Below are positions 53,529 through 62,064 of a DNA stretch of 64,000 nt, one piece after another. The notes beneath the pieces were generated by a model that searched no databases, was not told where the DNA came from, and saw only the letters and a program-made list of their open reading frames with translations. This stretch comes from Polymorphobacter fuscus (GTDB taxonomy: Bacteria > Pseudomonadota > Alphaproteobacteria > Sphingomonadales > Sphingomonadaceae). The stretch's first letter is position 1; each line of letters starts with the position of its first letter. Location of the stretch: NCBI RefSeq assembly GCF_011927825.1, contig NZ_JAATJI010000001.1, forward strand, positions 124,001-188,000. Reading direction: 5' to 3'. Position numbers and translations under genes: made by a program.

Positions 53529-54379
53529 GAGCTGGCCTTCATGGTGGCTAGGCAATCGCGCAGTTCGGCGCGCCAATGGCGGGCAGGGCCGGTGATCGCC
53601 CAGCTGCTGGTCTTGTCGAGGACGCTATAGGCCGGGCGCTGCGCCGGGGTGGGGTAATCGGCGGTGCGGATCGGGATGACGGGAACGGCGCGGGCGAGCA
53701 GGCCGAGCGCGACCGCTTCCTCCTGGATGGCGACGGCGAAATCATACCAGCTGGCGGCGCCGGCATCGGTCCAGTGATGCAGGCCGGTGGCCTTGGCGCC
53801 GGCGAGCGTCCACAGCGCCCCGGCGAGGCCGGCGGCGTGGCTGGGGGTGCCGATCTGGTCGGCGACGACGCGGACTTCATCGCGTTCCGCCATCAGCCGC
53901 AACATCGTCTTGACGAAATTGTTGCCGGCGGCGGCATAGACCCAGGCGGTGCGGACGATCAGCGCATCGGCGCCGGCGGCGATTTCACCGTCGCGCTTGG
54001 TTTCGCCATAGACGCCGATCGGGTTGGTCGGCGCGTCGGGGGCATAGGGGGAGCTGGCGGTGCCGTCGAAGACGAAATCGGTCGAGACATGGATGAAGCC
54101 AAGGCCTGCGGTGCGCGCCGCGACGGCGAGCGCGGCGACGGCATCGACATTGATGCGGCGCGCGGCTTCGAGATCGGCCTCCGCCTTGTCGACGGCGGTA
54201 TAGGCGGCGGCGTTGACGAGGTGGGTGGCACCCGATGACGCAACGACATCGGCGACGCGGGCGGCGTCGGTAATGTCGAAATCGGCCTCCGGCGGGGCGA
54301 TGACGCTGCTGCCGGCCGGAACGCGCGCCTGCAAGGCGCGGCCGAGCTGGCCGCCGGCGCCGGCGATGAGGAACTTCAT
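53525..54379 (-). CDS. rfbD: dTDP-4-dehydrorhamnose reductase
   Basis: A 284-residue NADPH-dependent reductase for the last step to dTDP-L-rhamnose. The Rossmann start is FLIAGAGGQLGRALQARVPA, followed by LVNAAAYTAVDKAEADLEAA, a hallmark of RfbD, then STDFVFDG and the catalytic YGETKRDGE (Tyr-x3-Lys). The length is normal. The ATG is 9 bases after the rfbC stop, and the gene's own stop overlaps the start of rfbB. Confidence 0.95.
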   Translation of the reverse strand: MKFLIAGAGGQLGRALQARVPAGSSVIAPPEADFDITDAARVADVVASSGATHLVNAAAYTAVDKAEADLEAARRINVDAVAALAVAARTAGLGFIHVSTDFVFDGTASSPYAPDAPTNPIGVYGETKRDGEIAAGADALIVRTAWVYAAAGNNFVKTMLRLMAERDEVRVVADQIGTPSHAAGLAGALWTLAGAKATGLHHWTDAGAASWYDFAVAIQEEAVALGLLARAVPVIPIRTADYPTPAQRPAYSVLDKTSSWAITGPARHWRAELRDCLATMKASS

Positions 54380-54388
54380 GCGAACACC

Positions 54389-54934
54389 CTATTCGAACAC
54401 AGGCGCATCGGCGAGCAGCGGCGCGACGGTATCCTTGCCCGAAAGCTGCGGCGCCGCACCGACATCGGGCCATGCGATGCCGATGTCGGGATCGTCCCAG
54501 CGGATGCCGCGATCATTGGGGGCGTCGTACAGCGTCGTCACCTTGTAGAGGAAATCGGCCGTGTCGCTGAGCACCAGGAAGCCATGGGCGAAGCCGGGCG
54601 GGACCCAGAGCATGCGCTTGTTGGTGTCCGACAGTTCATAACCGACCCACTGGCCGAAATGCGGGCTGCTGCGGCGGATGTCGACGGCGACATCGAAGAC
54701 GGCGCCCGATGTGACGCGGACGAGTTTGCCCTGCGGGCTTTGCAACTGGTAATGCAGCCCGCGCAGCACGCCCCTCGCCGAGCGGCTGTGGTTGTCCTGG
54801 ACGAACGCGATGTCGAGCCCGTTGGCGGCGAAGGTCGCGGCGTTCCAGCTTTCCAGGAAAAAGCCGCGATCGTCGCCGAACACGCGCGGTTCGATCAGCT
54901 TGACGCCGGGCAGGGCGGTGTCGATGACGTTCAT
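54389..54934 (-). CDS. rfbC: dTDP-4-dehydrorhamnose 3,5-epimerase
   Basis: A 181-residue cupin-fold epimerase, third step to dTDP-L-rhamnose. The conserved pieces are PRVFGDDRGFFLESWN, the catalytic-His segment RGVLRGLHYQLQSPQGKLVR, DVAVDIRRSSPHFGQWVG and the C-terminal IRWDDPDIGIAWP. It begins 10 bases after the rfbA stop. The length is as expected. Confidence 0.95.
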   Translation of the reverse strand: MNVIDTALPGVKLIEPRVFGDDRGFFLESWNAATFAANGLDIAFVQDNHSRSARGVLRGLHYQLQSPQGKLVRVTSGAVFDVAVDIRRSSPHFGQWVGYELSDTNKRMLWVPPGFAHGFLVLSDTADFLYKVTTLYDAPNDRGIRWDDPDIGIAWPDVGAAPQLSGKDTVAPLLADAPVFE

Positions 54935-54944
54935 CGTGTGCGCC

Positions 54945-55838
54945 TCACCGGGCCGTCTTCAGCTGTTCGAGCAGATATTCGCCATAGCCCGATTTGCGCA
55001 GCGGTTCGGCGATGCGGGCGAGTTGCTCCGCCTCGATGAAGCCCTGGCGCCAGGCGATTTCCTCTGGGCAGCAGATCTTCAGTCCCTGGCGTTCCTCGAC
55101 GATGCGGACATAAAGGCCGGCATCGAGCAGCGAGCCATGGGTGCCGGTGTCGAGCCAGGCGAAGCCGCGGCCCATCAGTTCGACGTGGAGCTTGCCGGCT
55201 TCGAGATACAGCCGGTTGAGATCGGTGATTTCCAGCTCGCCGCGCGGCGAGGGCGTGATGTCCCGCGCCAGGCGGACGGCGTCGCCATCGTAGAAATAGA
55301 GCCCGGTGACGGCGTAGTTGGATCGGGGTGCCTTGGGCTTTTCCTCGATCGTCGCGGCGCGGCCATCGGCGTCGAAGGAGACGACGCCATAGGCCTGTGG
55401 GTCCCTGACATAATAGCCGAAGACGGTGGCGCCATCGCTGCGGTCCGAAGCGCGGCCGAGAAGTTCGGGCAGGCCATGGCCGTAGAAGATATTGTCGCCC
55501 AGGATCAGCGTCGACGGGCGGTCGCCGACGAAGTCCGCGCCGATGTGATAGGCCTGCGCCAGCCCCTTGGGTTCGGGCTGGACGGCGTACTGGATTTCCA
55601 TGCCCCAGTCCGAGCCGTCGCCGAGCAGGCCGCGGAACGCCGCGCTGTCGTGCGGGGTGGTGATGATCAGCACTTCGCGGATGCCGGCGAGCATCAACAC
55701 CGACAGCGGATAATAGATCATCGGCTTGTCATAGACCGGCATCAACTGCTTGGAGACCGGCTTGGTCAACGGATAAAGGCGCGTGCCCGAACCGCCTGCC
55801 AGGATGATGCCCCGGCGCTGTGTTCCGCTGTTGGTCAT
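54945..55838 (-). CDS. rfbA: Glucose-1-phosphate thymidylyltransferase
   Basis: A 297-residue nucleotidyltransferase that makes dTDP-glucose from glucose-1-phosphate and dTTP; it is usually inhibited by dTDP-rhamnose. The signature [20 protein letters not shown] is at the N-terminus, with [20 protein letters not shown], and the active site has [11 protein letters not shown]. The ATG at 55838 overlaps the stop of the FrhB-like gene (ATGA), so the nucleotide-sugar genes are joined directly to the polysaccharide-modification genes. Confidence 0.96.
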   Translation of the reverse strand: MTNSGTQRRGIILAGGSGTRLYPLTKPVSKQLMPVYDKPMIYYPLSVLMLAGIREVLIITTPHDSAAFRGLLGDGSDWGMEIQYAVQPEPKGLAQAYHIGADFVGDRPSTLILGDNIFYGHGLPELLGRASDRSDGATVFGYYVRDPQAYGVVSFDADGRAATIEEKPKAPRSNYAVTGLYFYDGDAVRLARDITPSPRGELEITDLNRLYLEAGKLHVELMGRGFAWLDTGTHGSLLDAGLYVRIVEERQGLKICCPEEIAWRQGFIEAEQLARIAEPLRKSGYGEYLLEQLKTAR

Positions 55839-57055
55839 GCTCGCCCCTGAAGGAAACGCCGGACCAGCCCGGCAAAGCTGCGCGCCTGTTCAACGGGACT
55901 TTCCCGCGCCGCTGCCGCCCACAGCTGCAACCCGCGATACCGGGGTGCCGGGCGACCGGCAACCGCCATTGCAGCAAGGCGCGACAGAATCTGGCGTTTG
56001 CGGCGCGCCTGGTGCGGCTGCATCTTGATGATCTCGGTCATGGCCAGCGGCGTCGTGTCGATGGTGCCGGCGGCGCGGGCCGAATCGAGCAGCGCCAGCC
56101 CTGCGGCGGTGCGCGCCATGACGAGGCTGCGGCCGTCCTGTTCCTGAAAGCTGGGATAGCCCTTGTCATCGCCGTACCAGGCATCGGCGCAGGCGACATC
56201 GGCGGCGCTGCCCACGGCATCGGCGCAAACCTTGCAGCGGAACTGGACTTCCTTCGACAGGATCTGGCCCCAGCTCGCGTCATAGCTCATCCGCCGGGTG
56301 GTGCCGTCCGCGAGCGTCGCCTTGGCATAGCCGGGCCAGCCATCGCCGCGATAGCGAAAGCCGGTGACCTGGTCCCGCGGTGCCTCCATCGCGTCGAGCA
56401 GGCGGTTGTTGGCGCGGGCACTGGGGATGCCGGCGCAGAAAAAGGCGAGCATGACCGGCACCTTGGCATCGATGCGCGGGTCGTGGCGGGCGCGGGCGCG
56501 CAGCGCGGCCACGTCGCAGGGCTTGCCGACAAAGGCGAAGCGACCGGGCCGGCCGAGCCAGTCCTCCAGCCCCGCCAGCGGTGACGACGCGGCATAGCGC
56601 GAGCCGGCGGCGTCGAACACTTCGGCGGCGGTGCGGGCAACGACGCTGCGGTTGCCGGTGTGGACGATCGGGTCGGCGCCGGTTTCGACAACAAAGTCCA
56701 CAAGGCCGGTGGCAAGGGCGTGGACGAGCAGCCCGGAGATCACCCCGCCCGACGACGCCTGGTGGCGCAGCGCCGGATCGGTGACGAAGCCGGTGCCGGT
56801 GAAGTGCGCCGGCCCCCAGAGCAGGTCGTCGACCGGCGCATCGGTGCGGATGTCGACGATGATTCCAGGGCAGGCTTCGCTGACACCGGTTTCCTGTTCG
56901 GGCGTGAGATGGGCGCTTTGCACCGGCCGGAGATACCCTGGCGGCGCTTGTGCCATGGTGACGGCGCCGGAGGCGATGGCGGCGCACAGGCCGCAGCCGG
57001 AACAGGTCTGGCCGCGCTCCACCCGCGCCAGTGCCGGCGAGGTGTAAGCGCTCAT
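55835..57055 (-). CDS. FrhB-like iron-sulfur protein (F420 hydrogenase beta-subunit family)
   Basis: A 406-residue protein of the coenzyme F420 hydrogenase/dehydrogenase beta-subunit family. The N-terminus has [11 protein letters not shown], a CxxCxxC cluster site completed by a later Cys in SEACPGI. The middle shows [20 protein letters not shown] and [12 protein letters not shown], typical flavin/substrate regions, and a second CxxC with a downstream Cys ([20 protein letters not shown]). In polysaccharide loci such proteins stand next to pyruvyltransferases; their reaction is not well known. F420 use is not implied. It overlaps the pyruvyltransferase stop upstream and the rfbA start downstream. 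Confidence 0.87.
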   Translation of the reverse strand: MSAYTSPALARVERGQTCSGCGLCAAIASGAVTMAQAPPGYLRPVQSAHLTPEQETGVSEACPGIIVDIRTDAPVDDLLWGPAHFTGTGFVTDPALRHQASSGGVISGLLVHALATGLVDFVVETGADPIVHTGNRSVVARTAAEVFDAAGSRYAASSPLAGLEDWLGRPGRFAFVGKPCDVAALRARARHDPRIDAKVPVMLAFFCAGIPSARANNRLLDAMEAPRDQVTGFRYRGDGWPGYAKATLADGTTRRMSYDASWGQILSKEVQFRCKVCADAVGSAADVACADAWYGDDKGYPSFQEQDGRSLVMARTAAGLALLDSARAAGTIDTTPLAMTEIIKMQPHQARRKRQILSRLAAMAVAGRPAPRYRGLQLWAAAARESPVEQARSFAGLVRRFLQGRA

Positions 57056-58221
57056 CGGGCAGCGGCCGTGAACTGCGCCTCGAGTGCGGCGGTATAGTCT
57101 TCGAGGCCGGCATCGATGACCGGTTTGCCGCGGGCGATGTCGGCGGCGACCTGCACGCGCCGCTCGAACGCATCGAGGACAAAGGCGACCGCCGCCTTGG
57201 TGTCCATGCCCTTGGCATTGACCACCCAGGGGTAGCGCAGGCCGCCATAAAGGCCTTCGAACTTGCGGCTGTAGCTGATCGGCACGACCGGAATGCCGGC
57301 GGAATAGGCGGCGATGGTGGCGTGCATGCGCGCGCCGACGAGGAAATCGAGGCCGGCGATCGTCGATTTGGCCGCGGATGGCGACGCGAAGTCGGGTGTG
57401 CGTTCGACCTGCGGAAATTCGCGTTTCAGCGCGTCGCAGGCGGCGCCATCGTCGTCGCGCGGCATGTCGGGGGCATTGACGTGCGGCACCAGCGACAGGA
57501 CGACGCCGGGCATGGCGGTGAACGCTGTGATCAGCGCGCGGGTCATCGCCGGATAGTCGAAGCCGAGGCCATAATCGTTGCTGCCGCCCGAATAGCCGCC
57601 GCTCATCAACAGGCCCGAGACGTTGAGGCCGACGCGAATGGGGTCGCCGGCGGGGCGCACCGGGCGATCGAAGGGCAGGGCGAAGGCGACATCGATGACC
57701 TGGCGGGCGTTGGCCGTCGGCGCCAGCTTGCGCAGCACGTCCATCGACAGCGGGTCGCGGGCAAAGACCATCTTCGCCTTGCGGCAGGCCCAGGCCGCCA
57801 TGCCGGCGTGCGGCTGGCGCGAGAACGGCCCGATCGTTTGCGGTGACAGCACCAGTGGCGTGCCGGCGAGGATCGGGATCGCCTTGGTCGCCATGATATA
57901 GGCGAAGCGCTTGTCCGTGTAGATATCGGCGAAGCTGTCGCCGGCGCCGATGTCGAGCATGATGTCATGGGCGCGGACATCGGCGAGATAGCCGCCCGGC
58001 GACGCCATGTAGCGGCCATCGATGACGCGCATGCCGATGTCCGGCCCGGTGATATACGCAGCGCCGGTCTCGCGCCCGCCGAACAGGGTGAATTCCGGTG
58101 TCAGACCGGCCCGCGCCGCCGCGGCGCGGGCCAGGGCAATATTGCCGACGCTGAGCGCGCCGACGCCGAGATTGCCGGCGGCGGCGGAGTGCCACAGCAA
58201 GCCGATACGAAGCGTTTTCAC
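57052..58221 (-). CDS. Polysaccharide pyruvyl transferase family protein
   Basis: A 389-residue GT-B-like enzyme of the CsaB/WcaK family, expected to put a pyruvate ketal from PEP on a sugar of the exported polymer. It opens with RIGLLWHSAAAGNLGVGALS, resembling the family's phosphate-binding start. Later come LSPQTIGPFSRQ and the C-terminal GARMHATIAAYSAGIPVVPI, whose R-x-H/R pair is thought to bind the phosphate of PEP. The next gene (FrhB-like) overlaps its stop. It follows the EpsD-like gene by 41 bases. Confidence 0.9.
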   Translation of the reverse strand: MKTLRIGLLWHSAAAGNLGVGALSVGNIALARAAAARAGLTPEFTLFGGRETGAAYITGPDIGMRVIDGRYMASPGGYLADVRAHDIMLDIGAGDSFADIYTDKRFAYIMATKAIPILAGTPLVLSPQTIGPFSRQPHAGMAAWACRKAKMVFARDPLSMDVLRKLAPTANARQVIDVAFALPFDRPVRPAGDPIRVGLNVSGLLMSGGYSGGSNDYGLGFDYPAMTRALITAFTAMPGVVLSLVPHVNAPDMPRDDDGAACDALKREFPQVERTPDFASPSAAKSTIAGLDFLVGARMHATIAAYSAGIPVVPISYSRKFEGLYGGLRYPWVVNAKGMDTKAAVAFVLDAFERRVQVAADIARGKPVIDAGLEDYTAALEAQFTAAAR

Positions 58222-58262
58222 GTGCGATGCTCCGTCGGGCAGCGAGGAACGAAAGGAACGGG

Positions 58263-59252
58263 TCAGTTGGTCGGTGTAGTGGCCGGTGCCGCCGCAACCG
58301 GCGCTGGGGCAGCCGGCGCCGTCGCAGCCGGGGCGGCCGGTGCTGCCGCCGGCGCGGCGCCGGGCTTGGCAGGCGCCAGCTTGGTGGTGTCGGGCGGGCC
58401 GTAACCCTTGCCGTAGACGATCTTGGCCTTGTACTTTTCCTGGATGGCCTTCAGTTCGGCTGCCAGCCGCTTCTGCACATCCTGCCGCTGCAGCAGGTTC
58501 TGCGCATAGGTAATGGCCTTTTCACCGGTGAACGGCTGGGTGACGGTGTTGGTGATGTTGTTGACATACAGCACCGGCACCGGGGCGCCCTGCGGCTGAT
58601 CGCTGAAGATGAAGGGTTCGCCATTGGCGGTGGCGGCGATCTTGGAGATTTCGCTGGTCAAGGCCGGGTTGATGACCAGCGAATCGAGCTGCTGCGGGGC
58701 ACGGCGATATTCGATGTTGGCATCGATCAGGACGCGTTCGACTTCGGCCATCGACTTCGCCTGCTTGAGCGGCAGCTGTTCGATATTGGCGGGACGCAGG
58801 AACTGGATCTGGTCGAGCGTGAAGACCTTGCGGTCGCCGAACACCTGGGGATTGTCGGCAACATATTTCTGGGCCGCCTCGCGGGTTGCCTTGGGCACCT
58901 TGGCCTGGATATCGGCCTGGAGCGCCTGGACCAGAAGCCCTTCGTCGGTCCGCTGCTTGGCGATCAGGAACTGCGGGTTCTTGTCCAGCTTCAGCTTCGC
59001 GGCTTCGTCGGCGAGCATCTTGCGTTCGATGACGCGCTGCAGCGCCACCGATTCGACCAGCTTGGGCGGCGCGCCATTGGCACGGCTCGCCAGCATCGCG
59101 GTTTCGGCATTGAGTTCGTGAACGGTGACCTCGGTGCCGTCGACGGTGGCAACGACCTGGCCCTCGGGCGCCTTGTCCGCCTTGTCGCACGCGGCAAGTA
59201 CCAGCAGCGTCAGTGCCGCCGAGGCCAGAAAGGACGATTTCATCACGGTCAT
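58263..59252 (-). CDS. EpsD-like peptidyl-prolyl cis-trans isomerase lipoprotein
   Basis: A 329-residue predicted lipoprotein. The signal sequence has the lipobox LLVLAAC with Cys22, so it should be anchored on the periplasmic face of a membrane. The rest is a SurA-like chaperone helical domain (EVTVHELNAETAMLASRANG, KMLADEAAKLKLDKNPQFLI) joined to a parvulin-like part, as in EpsD-family proteins of exopolysaccharide loci. The last ~45 residues are an Ala/Pro repeat tail of low complexity. It probably helps fold export proteins of the locus. The ATG at 59252 is used; a second at 59243 is possible. Confidence 0.85.
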   Translation of the reverse strand: MTVMKSSFLASAALTLLVLAACDKADKAPEGQVVATVDGTEVTVHELNAETAMLASRANGAPPKLVESVALQRVIERKMLADEAAKLKLDKNPQFLIAKQRTDEGLLVQALQADIQAKVPKATREAAQKYVADNPQVFGDRKVFTLDQIQFLRPANIEQLPLKQAKSMAEVERVLIDANIEYRRAPQQLDSLVINPALTSEISKIAATANGEPFIFSDQPQGAPVPVLYVNNITNTVTQPFTGEKAITYAQNLLQRQDVQKRLAAELKAIQEKYKAKIVYGKGYGPPDTTKLAPAKPGAAPAAAPAAPAATAPAAPAPVAAAPATTPTN

Positions 59253-59309
59253 ACGCAGAAGGCTCCGTATCTATGTCGTGTCAGCGGTGGCGTGTCATGC
59301 ACAGGCCAA

Positions 59310-59369
59310 GTCGTCGCGGTCAATGTCGTCGCGGTCAATGTCTTTGCGGGCAATGTCTTCGCGGTCAAC
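59310..59369. repeat. Four tandem 15-bp repeats
   Basis: Four 15-base units run end to end in the 131-base gap between the GT2 and EpsD-like genes; the first two are identical (GTCGTCGCGGTCAAT), the third and fourth differ at three and two positions. On the minus (coding) strand three units contain TTGACC and one TTGCCC, resembling -35 boxes. The gap must also carry whatever controls the EpsD gene. Confidence 0.9.
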
Positions 59370-59383
59370 ATGGAACGCAGCCG

Positions 59384-60472
59384 TCATGGTTTCTGGCCAA
59401 GGCCGAACAGCGCCCGGGCAATGGCGGCGGCTTTTTTCGGCTGACCCTTGACCAGCCGCCGCGCGATCAGCGACAGCGTCACCAGCCAGTGCCAGGGCAG
59501 CAGCCAGGGCCGGTTGCGCCGAAAGAAGGCGAGCCGGGAACGGGTCAGCCAATATTCCGAGCCGAGGCTGCGCGCGCCGGGTTTGCCCGACGATCCGATC
59601 GATCCGCCTTCCTTGTGAAAGACCGTGGCGCCATGGGCAAAACCGATGGCGAAGCGGCCGTTGTTGCGCGCCGCCCAGTCGATCTCCTCATAATAGAGGA
59701 AATACCGGTCTTCCATCGGCCCGACGGTTTCGAGGAAACGCCGGCTGGCCCCCAGCGACGCCCCCAGCACGAAGTCGGTCTGGTCCACGACGCGCTTGGA
59801 ATCGAACGGCTTGGTGATCAGCTCGCGGACGCCGATGCCCTGCGACTGGCCGGTCCAGACATTGAAGCGATGGCCGTTGAGCGCCTGGATGCGCTCCGGA
59901 TCGTGATAATAGCGCACGATCGTACCGCACATGCCGATATCGTGGGTCGTCGCCATGCGGCGCACCAGCGCCTCGGCGGCATTGGCCTCGATCACCGTAT
60001 CGTTGTTGAGCAGCCAGAACCAGTTGACCCGCGGATCGGCCATCAACAGCCGCAGCCCGACATTGTTGCCACCGGCAAAGCCCAGATTGGCGCCGGAATC
60101 GACGAGGGTCAGATATTGGCGGGCGACAGCGTCCGGCCGGGCCATCGCCGCTGCATCGAGGCGTTCGTAGGGGACCGGCTTGGGGCAGGGCGGTTGCGAA
60201 AACCGCGCCATGGCGGCGCTCGTCGGTTCGACCGGCTGGGTGCCGTCGGCCCAGGCCGCGATCCGATCGAGCGAGCCATCGGTCGAGCCATTGTCGACAA
60301 CGACGATGCGCACCGGAATGCTGCTGCGCAGCACCGATTCGAGGCATTCGATGGTATCCGCCCAGCGGTTCCAGTTGACGAGGACGATGCCAAGCGGCGC
60401 CGTCAGGCTGGCGCCGCTCGATTGCCGGGCGACGGGCGCGGGGGCACGGGTCGGAGTGGTCGGCCTGATCAT
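59384..60472 (-). CDS. Glycosyltransferase family 2 (rhamnosyltransferase-like)
   Basis: A 362-residue GT-A-fold, inverting sugar transferase. It shows GIVLVNWNRWADTIECLESV, VVDNGSTDGS, WFWLLNNDTVIEANAA (the donor/metal site of this branch, here NND in place of DxD) and FLYYEEIDWAARNNGRFAIG, whose acidic EEIDW holds the catalytic base in WbbL-like rhamnosyltransferases. Since the locus makes dTDP-L-rhamnose, that donor is a fair guess. The ATG at 60472 overlaps the stop of the previous gene. The four tandem repeats follow its stop. Confidence 0.88.
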   Translation of the reverse strand: MIRPTTPTRAPAPVARQSSGASLTAPLGIVLVNWNRWADTIECLESVLRSSIPVRIVVVDNGSTDGSLDRIAAWADGTQPVEPTSAAMARFSQPPCPKPVPYERLDAAAMARPDAVARQYLTLVDSGANLGFAGGNNVGLRLLMADPRVNWFWLLNNDTVIEANAAEALVRRMATTHDIGMCGTIVRYYHDPERIQALNGHRFNVWTGQSQGIGVRELITKPFDSKRVVDQTDFVLGASLGASRRFLETVGPMEDRYFLYYEEIDWAARNNGRFAIGFAHGATVFHKEGGSIGSSGKPGARSLGSEYWLTRSRLAFFRRNRPWLLPWHWLVTLSLIARRLVKGQPKKAAAIARALFGLGQKP

Positions 60473-61428
60473 CAACGGTTCCAGAACTCGGCGCCGGACA
60501 CCTGCGCAGTGTTGGCAATGTGCAGCATTTCGCGGGCCCGGAACAGCCGGATGCGCGCCAGCATCGTCACGGCCTTCCAGCGGTTGGCAAGACCATCGAG
60601 ACGGTCCGAGACCAGGCAGCGCCCGGCATCGGGCAGGATCGACACCAGCAACATCGCGGCGCGCGCCTGCCAGCGCCAGCGCGGCCGGTCCGCCGCCAGA
60701 TGATCGTGATATTCATGGTTGATATGCCGCTGCCACTTGCGCGCCAGCGCCGGAAAATCGGCGCGCGCCGGATGCCAGACGCGCATCTGCGGCACGAAAC
60801 GGGTGACGAAGCCGGCGGCATGGGCGCGCTGGCCCCAATCGAGATCCTCCGCGATGTCGATGCCGCCGAACGGCCCGACCGCCGGAAACACGCGCGCCGC
60901 CATGGCGAGGTTGGCGGTGACCGAGAATTGCCGCTTTTCGATGTACATCCTCTGGCGGAAGCCGAAGACGCTTTCATACGCCTCCACCGGTGTGAAGCAG
61001 CGGGGGTCGCGGGTTTCGATCCGGACATCGCCGCCGACGACGGCCCGATCGGGATCGGCCGCCACGGCGGTGACAGCGGCCTGCAGCCAGCCATCGTCGG
61101 CGCGGCAATCGGCATCGATGAAGGCCAATATGGGGGCGCGGGCCGCCGCGATGCCGCGGTTGCGCGCGAGGCCCGGACCGGGGCGTGGTTCGGCGAGAAA
61201 GCGCACGCCCGGGAAGCGCGCCGCGACATCGCCCAGCGGCGTGTGCGAGCCATTGTCGACGACAAGGACTTCGAAACCGCCACCGTCGAGCCGCTGCGCG
61301 ATGACCGAGGTGAGGCAGCGGGCCAGCAGATCGGGCGTGTTGAGGTGCGGGATGATGACGGACACCCGCGGCGCCGCATGGCGGTGCGGCGGCAGGTCGG
61401 TTTCGGCTGCGGACGCAGGGGCGGTCAT
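60472..61428 (-). CDS. Glycosyltransferase family 2
   Basis: A 318-residue GT-A-fold transferase. The nucleotide-sugar region is VSVIIPHLNTPDLLARCLTS followed by VLVVDNGSHTP and ILAFIDADCRADDGWL, whose DAD is the metal-binding DxD motif; the base region is GGIDIAEDLDWGQRAHAAG. The C-terminal part ends with a helical segment. The frame is open further upstream, but the ATG at 61428 overlaps the acetyltransferase stop (ATGA) and begins just before the fold. The donor sugar is not known. Confidence 0.88.
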   Translation of the reverse strand: MTAPASAAETDLPPHRHAAPRVSVIIPHLNTPDLLARCLTSVIAQRLDGGGFEVLVVDNGSHTPLGDVAARFPGVRFLAEPRPGPGLARNRGIAAARAPILAFIDADCRADDGWLQAAVTAVAADPDRAVVGGDVRIETRDPRCFTPVEAYESVFGFRQRMYIEKRQFSVTANLAMAARVFPAVGPFGGIDIAEDLDWGQRAHAAGFVTRFVPQMRVWHPARADFPALARKWQRHINHEYHDHLAADRPRWRWQARAAMLLVSILPDAGRCLVSDRLDGLANRWKAVTMLARIRLFRAREMLHIANTAQVSGAEFWNR

Positions 61429-62045
61429 GCCGCTGCCCGGCGGGCGACCAGCGCGGCAAGGTTGGCCGGATCGGGGTGGAAGACGGTGTCGGGCGTCGCC
61501 GCCACCAGGTCGCGCAGCCCGGCGCGATCGAGCTCCCACCACCGCGATGCTTCCAGCGCGGCAATGGTGTCGGCGTCGAAGCGCTGGCGCAGCAACTTTG
61601 CCGGCGTCCCGGCCATGATCGCATAGGCCGGGACATCGCGGGTGACGACGGCGCCGGCGCCGATGATGGCGCCGCGACCGATGGCCTTGCAGCCCGGCGT
61701 GATGATGGCGTTGTGGCCGATCCAGACATCGTCCGAAATCTCCAGCCACGGCGGATTGATGCGGTCGGCGGCGACGACTCCGAACTTGGCTTCGTAGAGG
61801 AACGGGTGGGTCGTCATCGCATCGAACGGATGGTTGGCGTCGAGCACGCGCACTGATTTGGCAAAGGAGCAATAGCGGCCGATGCGGGTGCGCGGCGGCA
61901 CCCGCCAGCGATCGAAACAGCCATAGCTGTAAAGCCCGACCTCGACCCGGTAGCGCGTCGCGAACAGGGTGCGCAGTGCCATGCTGTCATATTCGTCGCG
62001 GAGCAGCAGCCGCAACCGGACACGGTCGAGCAGGGCGCCGATCAT
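61425..62045 (-). CDS. Hexapeptide-repeat O-acetyltransferase
   Basis: A 206-residue left-handed beta-helix acetyltransferase of the CatB/xenobiotic type. The central His-containing region is VLDANHPFDAMTTHPFLYEA. Hexapeptide repeats follow: WIGHNAIITPGCKAIGRGAI and IGAGAVVTRDVPAYAIMAGT, ending with PAK, the usual acetyl-CoA-binding end. Such enzymes acetylate sugars; here it is likely to decorate a precursor or the polymer of the surrounding locus. The stop overlaps the next glycosyltransferase gene, and the start is 19 bases after the ATPase gene. Confidence 0.88.
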   Translation of the reverse strand: MIGALLDRVRLRLLLRDEYDSMALRTLFATRYRVEVGLYSYGCFDRWRVPPRTRIGRYCSFAKSVRVLDANHPFDAMTTHPFLYEAKFGVVAADRINPPWLEISDDVWIGHNAIITPGCKAIGRGAIIGAGAVVTRDVPAYAIMAGTPAKLLRQRFDADTIAALEASRWWELDRAGLRDLVAATPDTVFHPDPANLAALVARRAAA

Positions 62046-62064
62046 CGCGAGTCCGTCCGAATCG

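Noticed and set aside
59310..59369. CRISPR-like array
   Set aside because: The 15-bp units directly abut with no spacers and no cas genes are near.
59295..59552. A minus-strand frame coding for repeated Asp-Arg-Asp-Asp-Ile
   Set aside because: The peptide repeat only reflects the 15-bp DNA repeat, and most of the frame overlaps the end of the GT2 gene.
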